Part shown: positions 1 through 6,122 of the stretch, in pieces
How positions within the stretch are numbered: position 1 is the first letter of the stretch
Layout of the letters: the number at the start of each line of letters is the position of its first letter
Assembly: GCA_034721895.1 (NCBI GenBank)
Contig: JAYEND010000085.1
Coordinates: 1-17,093 of the forward strand
Origin: SZUA-451 sp034721895
Lineage (GTDB): Bacteria > Campylobacterota > Campylobacteria > Campylobacterales > Sulfurovaceae
Length of the DNA stretch: 17,093 nt
Direction of reading: 5' to 3'
Translations under genes and position numbers: made by a program
Notes under the pieces: generated by a model
Databases searched by the model: none
What the model was told of the DNA's origin: nothing
What the model saw: only the letters and a program-made list of their open reading frames with translations

Positions 1-88
1 AACCTTTTTTAATACCATGTATTGCACTGTATTGTTCCATGTTTTCTTTTGTTTCATCGGCAACATAAGCAGATATTTGTACTGACAT
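1..88 (-). CDS. Ribbon-helix-helix-type antitoxin, N-terminal part (runs off the window)
   Basis: Only the first 29 residues are present; they begin MSVQISAYVADETKENMEQY. The short beta-strand-like start followed by a helix is what small ribbon-helix-helix or Arc-like antitoxins show, and I recall similar openings in bacterial type II antitoxins; that assignment is from memory, not a search. The start is well supported: GAGGAG sits just upstream (93-100 region), and a consensus-like promoter overlapped by a perfect palindrome lies immediately before it, the usual layout of an autoregulated toxin-antitoxin operon. A toxin gene would be expected beyond the left edge. The family is moderately sure, the partner unseen. 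Confidence 0.55.
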   Translation of the reverse strand, partial: MSVQISAYVADETKENMEQYSAIHGIKKG

Positions 89-104
89 GATTTACTCCTC
101 TTAC

Positions 105-142
105 TTTTCTATAATTTTATAGAAAAAAATATATTTTGTCAA
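105..142 (-). promoter_or_regulatory. Promoter with overlapping palindromic operator for the left-edge antitoxin
   Basis: On the minus strand TTGACA (142-137) is followed after exactly 17 bases by TAAAAT (119-114). A perfect inverted repeat, TTTTCTATAA / TTATAGAAAA with a 2-base centre (105-126), covers the -10 box. A palindrome over the -10 box ahead of a DNA-binding antitoxin is the expected autorepression site; the binding itself is inferred. Confidence 0.65.
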
Positions 143-197
143 GTTGTCATATATTTAACCCAATTTGTGGGTCGTTTTGGGAATGGAGCTTTAGGGG

Positions 198-404
198 TCA
201 GGAATGAGGGGATACGAGGTGATGAAAATGCAAATCTAATTTATTTTCATTGCTGCTGGATATAGCTAAGATCAATAGAGTATTTCGGATGTTCGTGTTA
301 TATAAATTTGAAGATACCACTACAGCTGGCCTTGCTTTGTATTTTAGACTACTTGCAAAAGGAAATTTAACAATAACAACATCATACTTCAAGATACTTG
401 TCAT
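198..404 (-). pseudogene. MazF/PemK-type toxin, C-terminally truncated
   Basis: The 68-residue frame starts like a MazF/PemK-family endoribonuclease: DVVIVKFPFASS, then ARPAVVVSS and a strand ending LLILAISSSNENKLDLH. Family members normally run about 110 residues; here recognisable homology stops near residue 58 and is replaced by an unrelated tail, FHHLVSPHS, read out of adjacent repeat-like sequence. The C-terminal half of the SH3-like fold is therefore missing and mRNA cleavage is unlikely. The start overlaps the 3' end of the upstream antitoxin by 23 bases, the usual coupling of antitoxin and toxin. I read this as a toxin gene lost by 3' replacement while the antitoxin remained. Confidence 0.65.
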
Positions 405-591
405 AGATACTGTCCTCTTTGTTGTCCCAAATTTTCTCCAAAGATGGCTGTGAAATATTTATAAAATCTTTTTGCTCTCTGTTTTCGTTAATAACCTCAT
501 ATTTTGTAATGACATCATCTTTCAAGTTTTGAATAATATTTAAAACAATATTTAATTTCGAATCTTCAATTTCCAACTTAATCGTTTGCAT
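382..591 (-). CDS. Antitoxin partner of the truncated MazF-type toxin
   Basis: A 69-residue acidic protein. Its first strand and helix (MQTIKLEIEDSKLNIVLNII) fit a small DNA-binding antitoxin N-terminus, and its C-terminal segment SLEKIWDNKEDSIYDKY resembles the toxin-wrapping tail found in antitoxins paired with MazF-type toxins. It is preceded by AAAGGAT as ribosome binding site and overlaps the toxin start by 23 bases. The gene looks intact although its toxin is not. It may persist as an orphan antitoxin, which in principle could still neutralise a related toxin. Assignment to this role is inferred from motif plus gene pairing. Confidence 0.65.
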   Translation of the reverse strand: MQTIKLEIEDSKLNIVLNIIQNLKDDVITKYEVINENREQKDFINISQPSLEKIWDNKEDSIYDKYLEV

Positions 592-620
592 CTACTATCC
601 TTTTTCTTTTTCTTATGTAT

Positions 621-626
621 ATTTTA
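621..626 (-). promoter_or_regulatory. Likely -10 box for the antitoxin/MazF pair
   Basis: TAAAAT on the minus strand (626-621) lies about 30 bases upstream of the antitoxin start at 591. There is no recognisable -35 hexamer, which is common in Campylobacterota promoters. Confidence 0.4.
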
Positions 627-835
627 CCTTAAAATGGATCGTGTTTTACATTTTCCATATGCCAAAAGTAAACGTGGACAGGCTACTTTTCTACGATTCA
701 GCATTTTACGACTCCCAATTTAGTTGTTCGCATGCATGTGGCTTTAGCCATATAAGTGCCTCACTACAGTGAATTTCACATAAATCATTTGGTGATTTAT
801 TGCATTGCGTTTTAACGCTTATAATTCTTCTCAAA
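627..835. other. Gene-free spacer with a cluster of small hairpins
   Basis: No convincing gene. Four short inverted repeats stand within 80 bases: TGGCT/AGCCA around TT (739-750), TCACT/AGTGA (761-772), ATAAATCA/TGATTTAT with a 5-base loop (780-800) and GCGTT/AACGC (807-818). A 26-codon minus-strand frame (624-704) with a GGGAG sequence before it is visible, but nothing supports translation. The stretch looks like residue of mobile or repetitive DNA. Confidence 0.45.
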
Positions 836-1103
836 TTACAATCTCCACGTAGGATCTTCAATAACCCCTTTAATATTGATCAATACCGCTTCCTCTGTAC
901 TGATACTTTCATACTCACTTCGATCAAGCTCAGCAAATACTTTGTGACCTACTGCGGCGATGACGGCATCATACTTTTTATCTGTTTGGAATGGATCTGT
1001 GATAAATGCAAAGTTTTTCTGATCTACATCTTTCTTATCGACCCACGGATCATAAGCATCTACACTGCAACCATAATCTGAAAGTTCATCAATAAACATC
1101 GTC
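836..1103 (-). pseudogene. 3' fragment of a UDP-sugar dehydrogenase (WbpA/TviB type)
   Basis: About 88 codons encode the C-terminal UDP-binding domain of a nucleotide-sugar 6-dehydrogenase: FIDELSDYGCSVDAYDPWVD, then YDAVIAAVGHKVFAEL, then the family's usual finish with DPTWRL before the stop. Full-length members are about 420 residues; the NAD-binding and catalytic domains are absent. The frame can be opened by ATG codons at 1114, 1105 or 1099, but these lie in or next to the tail of an unrelated toxin gene, so a functional product is unlikely. It is a relic of a UDP-N-acetylhexosamine or related dehydrogenase distinct from the intact ugd next to it. Confidence 0.7.
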
Positions 1104-1280
1104 ATGACTCCCAATATCTATTGGTATGATCTCATTTTCTTTAATGACAAAGTCTATCACGACCCTATACTCCATATTGATGGAAACAGAAGAGTACTCT
1201 TGCAATTTCCCTCTTAGTTTATGAAGTCTTAATAATGGATGAAAAGGATCCACTTCAAGTATTGTAATCGCTTTAGAATA
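1089..1280 (-). pseudogene. 3' fragment of a RelE/ParE-family toxin
   Basis: An open 63-codon stretch without a start codon reads ILEVDPFHPLLRLHKLRGKL, then VSINMEYRVVIDFV, then PIDIGSHDDVY and stop. This matches the C-terminal two thirds of RelE/ParE-superfamily toxins, where the pattern 'DPFHP..LHKL.GKL...W.I.I...YR....' and a terminal 'IGTHD..Y' recur. A stop codon (1281-1283) lies immediately upstream in frame, so the N-terminus is lost. The last codons overlap the 5' end of the dehydrogenase fragment in another frame, so two unrelated broken genes meet within a few bases. Confidence 0.65.
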
Positions 1281-1368
1281 TCAAATTACAATTTACCAAT
1301 CATCTATGAGGGGTGAACCAGACTAAAGGGCAAGCGTTGAAAATACACTTTTCTTGTCTTGAGCATAA

Positions 1369-2574
1369 TTAGCTGTCTTTTCCAAACAGGTCACGAGTAT
1401 AAACTTTCCCTTCCACATCTCTGATATCGTCTGAAAGTCTATTTGCCACGATCACATCTGAAATCTTCTTAAACTCATCCAAATCCCTGATCACTTTCGA
1501 GTGAAAAAACTCTTCTTCATCTAGTACTGGTTCGTATACTACGACTTCAATGCCCTTCGCTTTGATCCGCTTCATGATCCCCTGAATGGCAGAAGCCCTG
1601 AAATTATCTGAACCAGACTTCATCACAAGCCTATACATCCCAACCACTGTTGGATTTTTAGCAATGATGCTGTTTGCGATAAAGTCTTTCCTCGTAGAGT
1701 TTGCATCTACTATAGCAGAGATTAGAGAGTTGGGGACATCCTGGTAGTTGGCACGTAACTGTTTGGTGTCTTTAGGTAAACAGTAGCCGCCATAACCAAA
1801 AGATGGATTGTTATAATGTGCTCCGATCCTGGGATCAAGACCCACACCTTCGATGATCTCTCTTGAATTAAGACCATGGGACTCGGCATAAGAATCCAGT
1901 TCATTAAAGTACGCCACCCTCATAGCCAAATAAGTATTGGAAAAAAGCTTTATCGCCTCAGCTTCTGTGCTATCTGTGAAAAGAATGTCTATATTTTCTT
2001 TAATAGCACCTTTGGCAAGTAAGTTTGCAAACACTTTGGCACGTTCAGACTTTTCGCCCACGATGATCCTGGAGGGGCAAAGATTGTCATGCAGTGCTTT
2101 GCCTTCTCTTAGAAACTCCGGCGAAAAGAGTATATTATCCGTATCGAATTGCTCTTTGACACTTTTGGTATACCCTACCGGCACCGTTGACTTGATGATC
2201 ATCACTGCATCCGGATTGGTCTCGAGCACATCCGAGATAACTGACTCAACTGAGTTGGTATTGAAATAGTTGGTCACAGGATCATAATCTGTAGGCGTAG
2301 CAATGATCACGAAATCAGCGGATACGTACGCTTCAGACTTGTCGAGCGTAGCTTTGAAAGAACCGTGATTCGTGATTGTTGATTCGTGATTGGTGATCAC
2401 ACGAGGAAGATACTCTTCGATCTCTTTGTCTTCGATGGGGGAGATGCCTTTGTTGATCATGGCTACTTTTTCCGGGATGATGTCGAGGGCTACTACTTCG
2501 TTGTGTTGTGCCAATAATATTCCGTTGGATAGGCCTACGTAGCCGGTACCGGCTATGGCAATTTTATGACTCAT
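1369..2574 (-). CDS. ugd: UDP-glucose 6-dehydrogenase
   Basis: Oxidises UDP-glucose twice with NAD+ to UDP-glucuronate, a precursor for capsule or lipopolysaccharide sugars, in the cytoplasm. The 401-residue protein has the N-terminal Rossmann motif GTGYVGLS (residues 9-16), the ATPTDYDP and STVPVGY loops, SPEFLREGKALHDN, and the catalytic cysteine at 265 in GYGGYCLPKDTKQL, followed by the UDP-binding domain. It is close to the short E. coli type (388 residues) but carries about ten extra residues at 60-71, encoded by a 7-base repeat array. I take ATG 2574 (MSHKIAIAG); 2577 is an alternative. Both lie inside the 3' end of the upstream toxin gene, and no separate promoter is visible, so transcription from the toxin-antitoxin promoter is likely. 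Confidence 0.92.
   Translation of the reverse strand: MSHKIAIAGTGYVGLSNGILLAQHNEVVALDIIPEKVAMINKGISPIEDKEIEEYLPRVITNHESTITNHGSFKATLDKSEAYVSADFVIIATPTDYDPVTNYFNTNSVESVISDVLETNPDAVMIIKSTVPVGYTKSVKEQFDTDNILFSPEFLREGKALHDNLCPSRIIVGEKSERAKVFANLLAKGAIKENIDILFTDSTEAEAIKLFSNTYLAMRVAYFNELDSYAESHGLNSREIIEGVGLDPRIGAHYNNPSFGYGGYCLPKDTKQLRANYQDVPNSLISAIVDANSTRKDFIANSIIAKNPTVVGMYRLVMKSGSDNFRASAIQGIMKRIKAKGIEVVVYEPVLDEEEFFHSKVIRDLDEFKKISDVIVANRLSDDIRDVEGKVYTRDLFGKDS
2365..2399. repeat. Heptamer array inside ugd (five degenerate 7-base units)
   Basis: Plus-strand units read GTGATTC, GTGATTG, TTGATTC, GTGATTG, GTGATCA. They encode the ITNHESTITNHG stretch of Ugd. The array coincides with an insertion relative to E. 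coli Ugd, as remembered rather than aligned by software. Confidence 0.8.
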
Positions 2575-2881
2575 CATTTGTCTTCTTTTCTTCACTGATA
2601 TTTTCCAATTCACTCTTTGAATACATTGCCATGAGATAAAGATGATTATCTTTATCCAAATAATAATAAATCACCCTAAATCCACCACTCTTTCCTGTAG
2701 AGACTGATGAGTTCGCCCATCGTACCTTATAACAGTTGTTTCCAAGTTCAATACCTGATCTTGGTTCTTCTTCTAAAATCTTTTGCAAGTTTTTTAGATC
2801 TGTTGATAACTGTTTGTATTTTTTATAAAGTCTCTTGACATCTCTGCCAAAAGAGTCCAGACTAATGATCTTCAAGTTCAT
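2564..2881 (-). CDS. RelE/ParE-family toxin of a type II toxin-antitoxin pair
   Basis: A 105-residue basic protein with the RelE/ParE superfamily layout: an N-terminal helix pair (FGRDVKRLYKKYKQLSTDLK), a sheet containing GNNCYKVRWANSS, the conserved GKSGGFRVIYYYL core, and the last strand LYLMAMYSKSELENIS. Toxins of this superfamily are mostly ribosome-dependent mRNA nucleases or gyrase poisons; which applies here cannot be told. The start overlaps the antitoxin gene by 20 bases. The last codons run 11 bases into ugd, so the C-terminal tail EEKKTNDES is partly dictated by the ugd start region. The gene looks full length and active. Confidence 0.8.
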   Translation of the reverse strand: MNLKIISLDSFGRDVKRLYKKYKQLSTDLKNLQKILEEEPRSGIELGNNCYKVRWANSSVSTGKSGGFRVIYYYLDKDNHLYLMAMYSKSELENISEEKKTNDES

Positions 2882-3140
2882 CTATGAGTTCATCCAGTGT
2901 TTGGTGAGAATCTCTTTTTTTTGTATCATTCACAAGTATTTTCAACTCTTTGCACGAGTCATCAAAACTATCATAAAACATCTTTGCTTTTTGCTCTTTT
3001 ACATAGGTTTTGATTGCTTCTGTGATGATATCTGTTCTGTTAAGTGAAAACTGTTTAGTAAATACATCAATCTCATCAACTAAATATTTTGGAAGCCTTA
3101 AACCTACTTGTTGTTTTTCCAATTGAGATAAAGTATGCAT
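2862..3140 (-). CDS. CopG-like ribbon-helix-helix antitoxin
   Basis: A 92-residue protein. Residues about 9-50 form a ribbon-helix-helix DNA-binding domain: QVGLRLPKYLVDEIDVFTKQF, then LNRTDIITEAIKTYV. The acidic C-terminal part (TLDELIDELEDH) probably wraps the toxin. I chose ATG 3140 because AAGGAT lies just upstream and a consensus promoter would start transcription near 3159; the in-frame ATG at 3164 lies upstream of that point. It is first in an operon with the overlapping RelE-type toxin and ugd, and most likely represses the promoter with the toxin. Confidence 0.82.
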   Translation of the reverse strand: MHTLSQLEKQQVGLRLPKYLVDEIDVFTKQFSLNRTDIITEAIKTYVKEQKAKMFYDSFDDSCKELKILVNDTKKRDSHQTLDELIDELEDH

Positions 3141-3165
3141 AATTATCCTTATTATGTTTTTCAAT

Positions 3166-3194
3166 ATTATATATTATTTATATACAGTTGTCAA
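3166..3194 (-). promoter_or_regulatory. Consensus sigma-70 promoter of the antitoxin-toxin-ugd operon
   Basis: On the minus strand TTGACA (3194-3189) and TATAAT (3171-3166) match the consensus at all 12 positions and are separated by exactly 17 bases. Predicted start of transcription is near 3159, giving a leader of about 20 bases with AAGGAT. A full -35 match is unusual for Campylobacterota, where -35 boxes are weak, and is consistent with an acquired module that relies on autorepression. Confidence 0.8.
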
Positions 3195-3532
3195 ATGGAA
3201 TCTTAGAGCCAGACTCTAAACCCTAGGAACCTGTCGGACTCATCTGATCGAAGCAAAAAATTCATATTGTAGGAACATTATAATATAATATGTTCTTGTG
3301 GGCAAGTCAAGGCTGCCGCCCCACTTTTGCTTTAGCAATATGCTAAAAGTATCTGAATAAAAGCGGCTTTATATTATAATTTGATGAAATTATCATAGAG
3401 GCACTTATAAAAATCCTAAGATGCTCATAATCTGATTTATATCGATAATTTCCAAAGAATTACAAATGTTCGTTTTTCGGATAGACAGAGTTATGATTTA
3501 GATTTATGTGATAGAATTTGCATAATTCATGA
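3195..3532. other. Gene-free spacer between the toxin-antitoxin operon and the dehydratase gene
   Basis: No gene is supported. Visible structures are a near-palindrome with arms GAACAT/ATGTTC (3273-3295), a perfect 7-bp hairpin TTTAGCA-ATA-TGCTAAA (3331-3347), GTGGG/CCCAC around 3298-3324, and possible plus-strand -10 boxes TATAAT (3375-3380) and TAGAAT (3512-3517) that could serve the gene at 3653. The sequence looks like decayed repetitive or mobile DNA; I could not assign it to a known element. Confidence 0.4.
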
Positions 3533-3652
3533 ATACCAAATAGAAATAAAGGCTCCCCGATCCTACCCTTCCTCGATAAAAGAATAGCAAACTTCCTGGT
3601 CATAGCCCTACTGACATTCGGCACATTTGCTTGGAGTTTTTTTATCTTTCAT

Positions 3653-5323
3653 ATGCCTTTCGATCTGAATCTGGTACTGAGTGTCATAGCGGTGCGTATG
3701 CTCGCTTCGCTTTTGATCTTCAATGACTATTCCCTCTCCTGGTCAAAATCCTCTGCCAAGACATTTATGCTCAAAAGCTTTGTCTATATCGTGGCATTTA
3801 TGATCTATATGCCTTTTTATTACAGTATCGTCAGCGTCTCCTTCATGGTGTCCGAATTGCTCCTCTATCTCTTTGTCCTCAATTTCATGGTCTATTTCTA
3901 CTATTATCTGATCAACAGGAGCCATACCCAAAAGACAAAAAGTGTCGTCATATACGGTGCAGGAAGAGCAGGCATCAAACTCGAAGAAGAGTTCAGGGAC
4001 AGCGAATACAAGGTCAAATACTTTGTCGATGACAATAAAGAGATGCAAAAAAGGTCCATAGACACTATAAAGATCCTCTCCAAAAAGAAACTGAAAAGAA
4101 AGGTCAATGACGATAACCCCTATGATCTGCTCATCATCGCCATGCCCAGCGTGCCCAAACAGAGGACAAAAGAGATCTATGATAACCTGGGCGCCTATTT
4201 CAAAGAGATAAAGATCCTCCCTTCTCTGGGTGAGATACTCTCTGATAAACCTTTTACCAACCAGCTGAAGAGACTGACGGTGAGGGATCTGCTGGCAAGG
4301 CATCCCAAAGATTTGGACAAGCAAGCCATTTTGGAGTTTGTCAAAGGCAAAAAGATCCTGATCACCGGGGCGGGAGGGAGTATCGGCAGCGAGATCGTCA
4401 GGCAGTGTATACACTTCGGTGTATCGGAGCTGGTACTTGTCGACCACAGCGAATTCAATCTCTACGCCATTCTCGATGAAGTGCAGGATCTCGATGAAGT
4501 GCAGAAAAGCAGTATCAAGATCACACCTGTCCTGCAATCGGTCGTACGCAAGCTTCTGGCAGAAACCTTCAGGAAGCACCGGCCCCAGATCGTGATCCAT
4601 GCGGCTGCCTACAAACATGTGCCACTGGTCGAAGAGAATGTCGAAGAGGCGATCTGGAACAATATAGTCGGTACCAAAAATGTCATCGACCTCTCTATCA
4701 AAAACGGTGTAGAGACTTTTCTCCTGATCTCGACGGACAAAGCCGTCAGGCCGACCAATGTCATGGGCGCGACCAAACGGATCTGCGAACTCTATGCGCA
4801 GAATGTGGATGCCAAAAAAACACAGATCGTGGCAGTGCGCTTTGGCAATGTACTGGGCAGTTCCGGATCGGTCATCCCCAAATTCAGAAGACAGATCGAA
4901 CAAAACAGGAATATCACTGTGACAGACCCCGAGATCACGCGCTACTTTATGCTGATACCCGAAGCCTGTGAATTGGTGCTTCAGGCTGCATCGCTGGGAA
5001 GCGGCGGGGAGATATTTATCCTGGACATGGGCGAACCCATCAGGATCGCGGATCTGGCCAAAAAGATGATAGAACTTTCAGGCAAACCGCACATAGAGAT
5101 AGAATACACAGGACTCAGGCCGGGAGAAAAACTTTATGAAGAGCTGCTGATCAATGAGAGTGACAAGCATACCCGCTATGAATCCATCACTGTCGCTGCG
5201 CCTACACTCTATGGTATCGACAAACTTGAGCAGGATATAGAAGAACTGCTTCATGCGAAGGATAGAATAGTTAAGCTCAGAGAGATCGTACCGGAGTTCA
5301 GGCATGCGCGGAATGGGAGCTAG
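3653..5323 (+). CDS. Membrane-bound nucleotide-sugar 4,6-dehydratase/epimerase (PglF/WbpM/CapD family)
   Basis: The family removes water from UDP-HexNAc, starting bacillosamine or rare-sugar synthesis at the inner membrane. From ATG 3653 the protein has 556 residues: hydrophobic helices to about residue 85, a first Rossmann fold (VVIYGAGRAG, about 97-106), and the SDR catalytic domain with ITGAGGSIGSE (about 236-246), HAAAYKHVPLVEEN and STDKAVRPTNVMGATKR, where Met replaces the usual SDR tyrosine as in PglF. The open frame continues upstream to 3533 and encodes a good first transmembrane helix (IANFLVIALLTFGTFAWSFF), which would give the usual length near 590, but it contains no ATG and no convincing GTG or TTG. 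The true start is uncertain or lost. No other pgl genes are in view. Confidence 0.85.
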   Translation: MPFDLNLVLSVIAVRMLASLLIFNDYSLSWSKSSAKTFMLKSFVYIVAFMIYMPFYYSIVSVSFMVSELLLYLFVLNFMVYFYYYLINRSHTQKTKSVVIYGAGRAGIKLEEEFRDSEYKVKYFVDDNKEMQKRSIDTIKILSKKKLKRKVNDDNPYDLLIIAMPSVPKQRTKEIYDNLGAYFKEIKILPSLGEILSDKPFTNQLKRLTVRDLLARHPKDLDKQAILEFVKGKKILITGAGGSIGSEIVRQCIHFGVSELVLVDHSEFNLYAILDEVQDLDEVQKSSIKITPVLQSVVRKLLAETFRKHRPQIVIHAAAYKHVPLVEENVEEAIWNNIVGTKNVIDLSIKNGVETFLLISTDKAVRPTNVMGATKRICELYAQNVDAKKTQIVAVRFGNVLGSSGSVIPKFRRQIEQNRNITVTDPEITRYFMLIPEACELVLQAASLGSGGEIFILDMGEPIRIADLAKKMIELSGKPHIEIEYTGLRPGEKLYEELLINESDKHTRYESITVAAPTLYGIDKLEQDIEELLHAKDRIVKLREIVPEFRHARNGS

Positions 5324-5343
5324 CGTGAGCAATGAGGGTTGGA

Positions 5344-5356
5344 AGTCACTTTGTGA
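5344..5356. other. Small inverted repeat after the dehydratase gene
   Basis: GTCAC-TTT-GTGAC is a perfect 5-bp hairpin 20 bases after the stop codon. No T-run follows, so it is not a standard terminator. Confidence 0.3.
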
Positions 5357-5392
5357 CAAGGCTAAAGATATCGACGAAGAATTCTTTAAACT

Positions 5393-5407
5393 TTGATATG
5401 ATAAAAT
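5393..5407 (+). promoter_or_regulatory. Promoter (-10 region) of the outer-membrane protein gene
   Basis: TTGATATGATAAAAT offers overlapping -10 boxes TATGAT and TAAAAT, in the T-rich style of Campylobacterota. It lies about 30 bases before the start at 5437, with AAGGAA (5424-5429) as ribosome binding site. Confidence 0.55.
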
Positions 5408-5436
5408 ATGAACAAACAAACACAAGGAAAGTTATT

Positions 5437-6069
5437 ATGAAAAAGATTACATTGTCACTTGTTTCAGTGATCGCACTGAGCGGTATGAGTTTTGCAGGGG
5501 GTGATTTTGAACCTGTGGTAGAGCCTGTAGTAGCAGTACCGGTAGTGGTAGAAGATACCAGCGGGTTTTATCTGGGAGCGGGCCTGGCTGCAGTCAGTAC
5601 ACGTGACGCTACAGTGAATGGTAGTTTTTTTGATGCAAAAGGCGGGCAGGACAGATTGGGCAATCTGACTTTTCTTGCAGGCTACGACTTTAACCGATAT
5701 ATTGCCGCAGAAGGAAGATTTACTACTTCGATCGCGGATGAAGATATCGTGGAAATGAGTGGCTGGAGTCTTTTTGCCAAGCCACAGTATGCATTTGACG
5801 GCAGCAACTTCAAAATTTATGCACTGCTTGGTTTTGGCGGTGTGACACTTGACAGTATGAATGCTGATTATGTAACAGATGTTGATGATACAGCTTTCCA
5901 GTGGGGGATCGGTGCGGCATACTCATTCGGAGAGTATATGGAAGATAACAATCTTGCTGTTTTTGTTGACTATACCAGTCTTGCGACCGATATGGAAGGT
6001 ATCTATTGGAACGGTGCCCCCGAGACAGATGTCGATGCGATCACCGCAGGGGTGACTTATAGGTTTTAA
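5437..6069 (+). CDS. Small outer-membrane beta-barrel protein (OmpA/OmpW-like porin fold)
   Basis: A 210-residue exported protein. Residues 1-20 are a signal peptide (MKKITLSLVSVIALSGMSFA) with cleavage expected after SFA. A short valine- and proline-rich linker (EPVVEPVVAVPVV) follows, then alternating beta strands such as GFYLGAGLAAVST, LTFLAGYDFNRYIAAEGRF, FKIYALLGFGGVTL and LAVFVDYTSL. The last strand ends VTYRF with a terminal phenylalanine, the signal for outer-membrane insertion by the BAM machinery. Length suggests an eight-stranded barrel. I chose ATG 5437 because it opens the signal peptide and has AAGGAA upstream. The gene stands alone, with its own promoter and converging on ssrA. 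Substrate or role cannot be told. Confidence 0.85.
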   Translation: MKKITLSLVSVIALSGMSFAGGDFEPVVEPVVAVPVVVEDTSGFYLGAGLAAVSTRDATVNGSFFDAKGGQDRLGNLTFLAGYDFNRYIAAEGRFTTSIADEDIVEMSGWSLFAKPQYAFDGSNFKIYALLGFGGVTLDSMNADYVTDVDDTAFQWGIGAAYSFGEYMEDNNLAVFVDYTSLATDMEGIYWNGAPETDVDAITAGVTYRF

Positions 6070-6122
6070 TAGTTATCCCCTATATAAAAATTTGTTTTAG
6101 TCTGTTGATTGATTTGGTATAT

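Noticed and set aside
624..704. 26-codon minus-strand frame (starts MLNRRKVACPR) with a GGGAG site
   Set aside because: It is very short, lies in hairpin-rich spacer and shows no domain; it may be part of a dispersed repeat, so I did not call a gene.
3200..3260. Possible insertion-sequence end around CCTAGGAACCTGTCGG
   Set aside because: No matching inverted end, target duplication or transposase remnant was found in the window.
3743..4903. 386-codon minus-strand frame opposite the dehydratase gene
   Set aside because: The opposite strand has strong PglF-family motifs throughout; the antisense product has no recognisable domain and a skewed composition.
5332..5436. 35-codon extension upstream of the outer-membrane protein
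   Set aside because: The signal peptide begins at 5437 with a ribosome binding site, and the promoter lies inside the extension.
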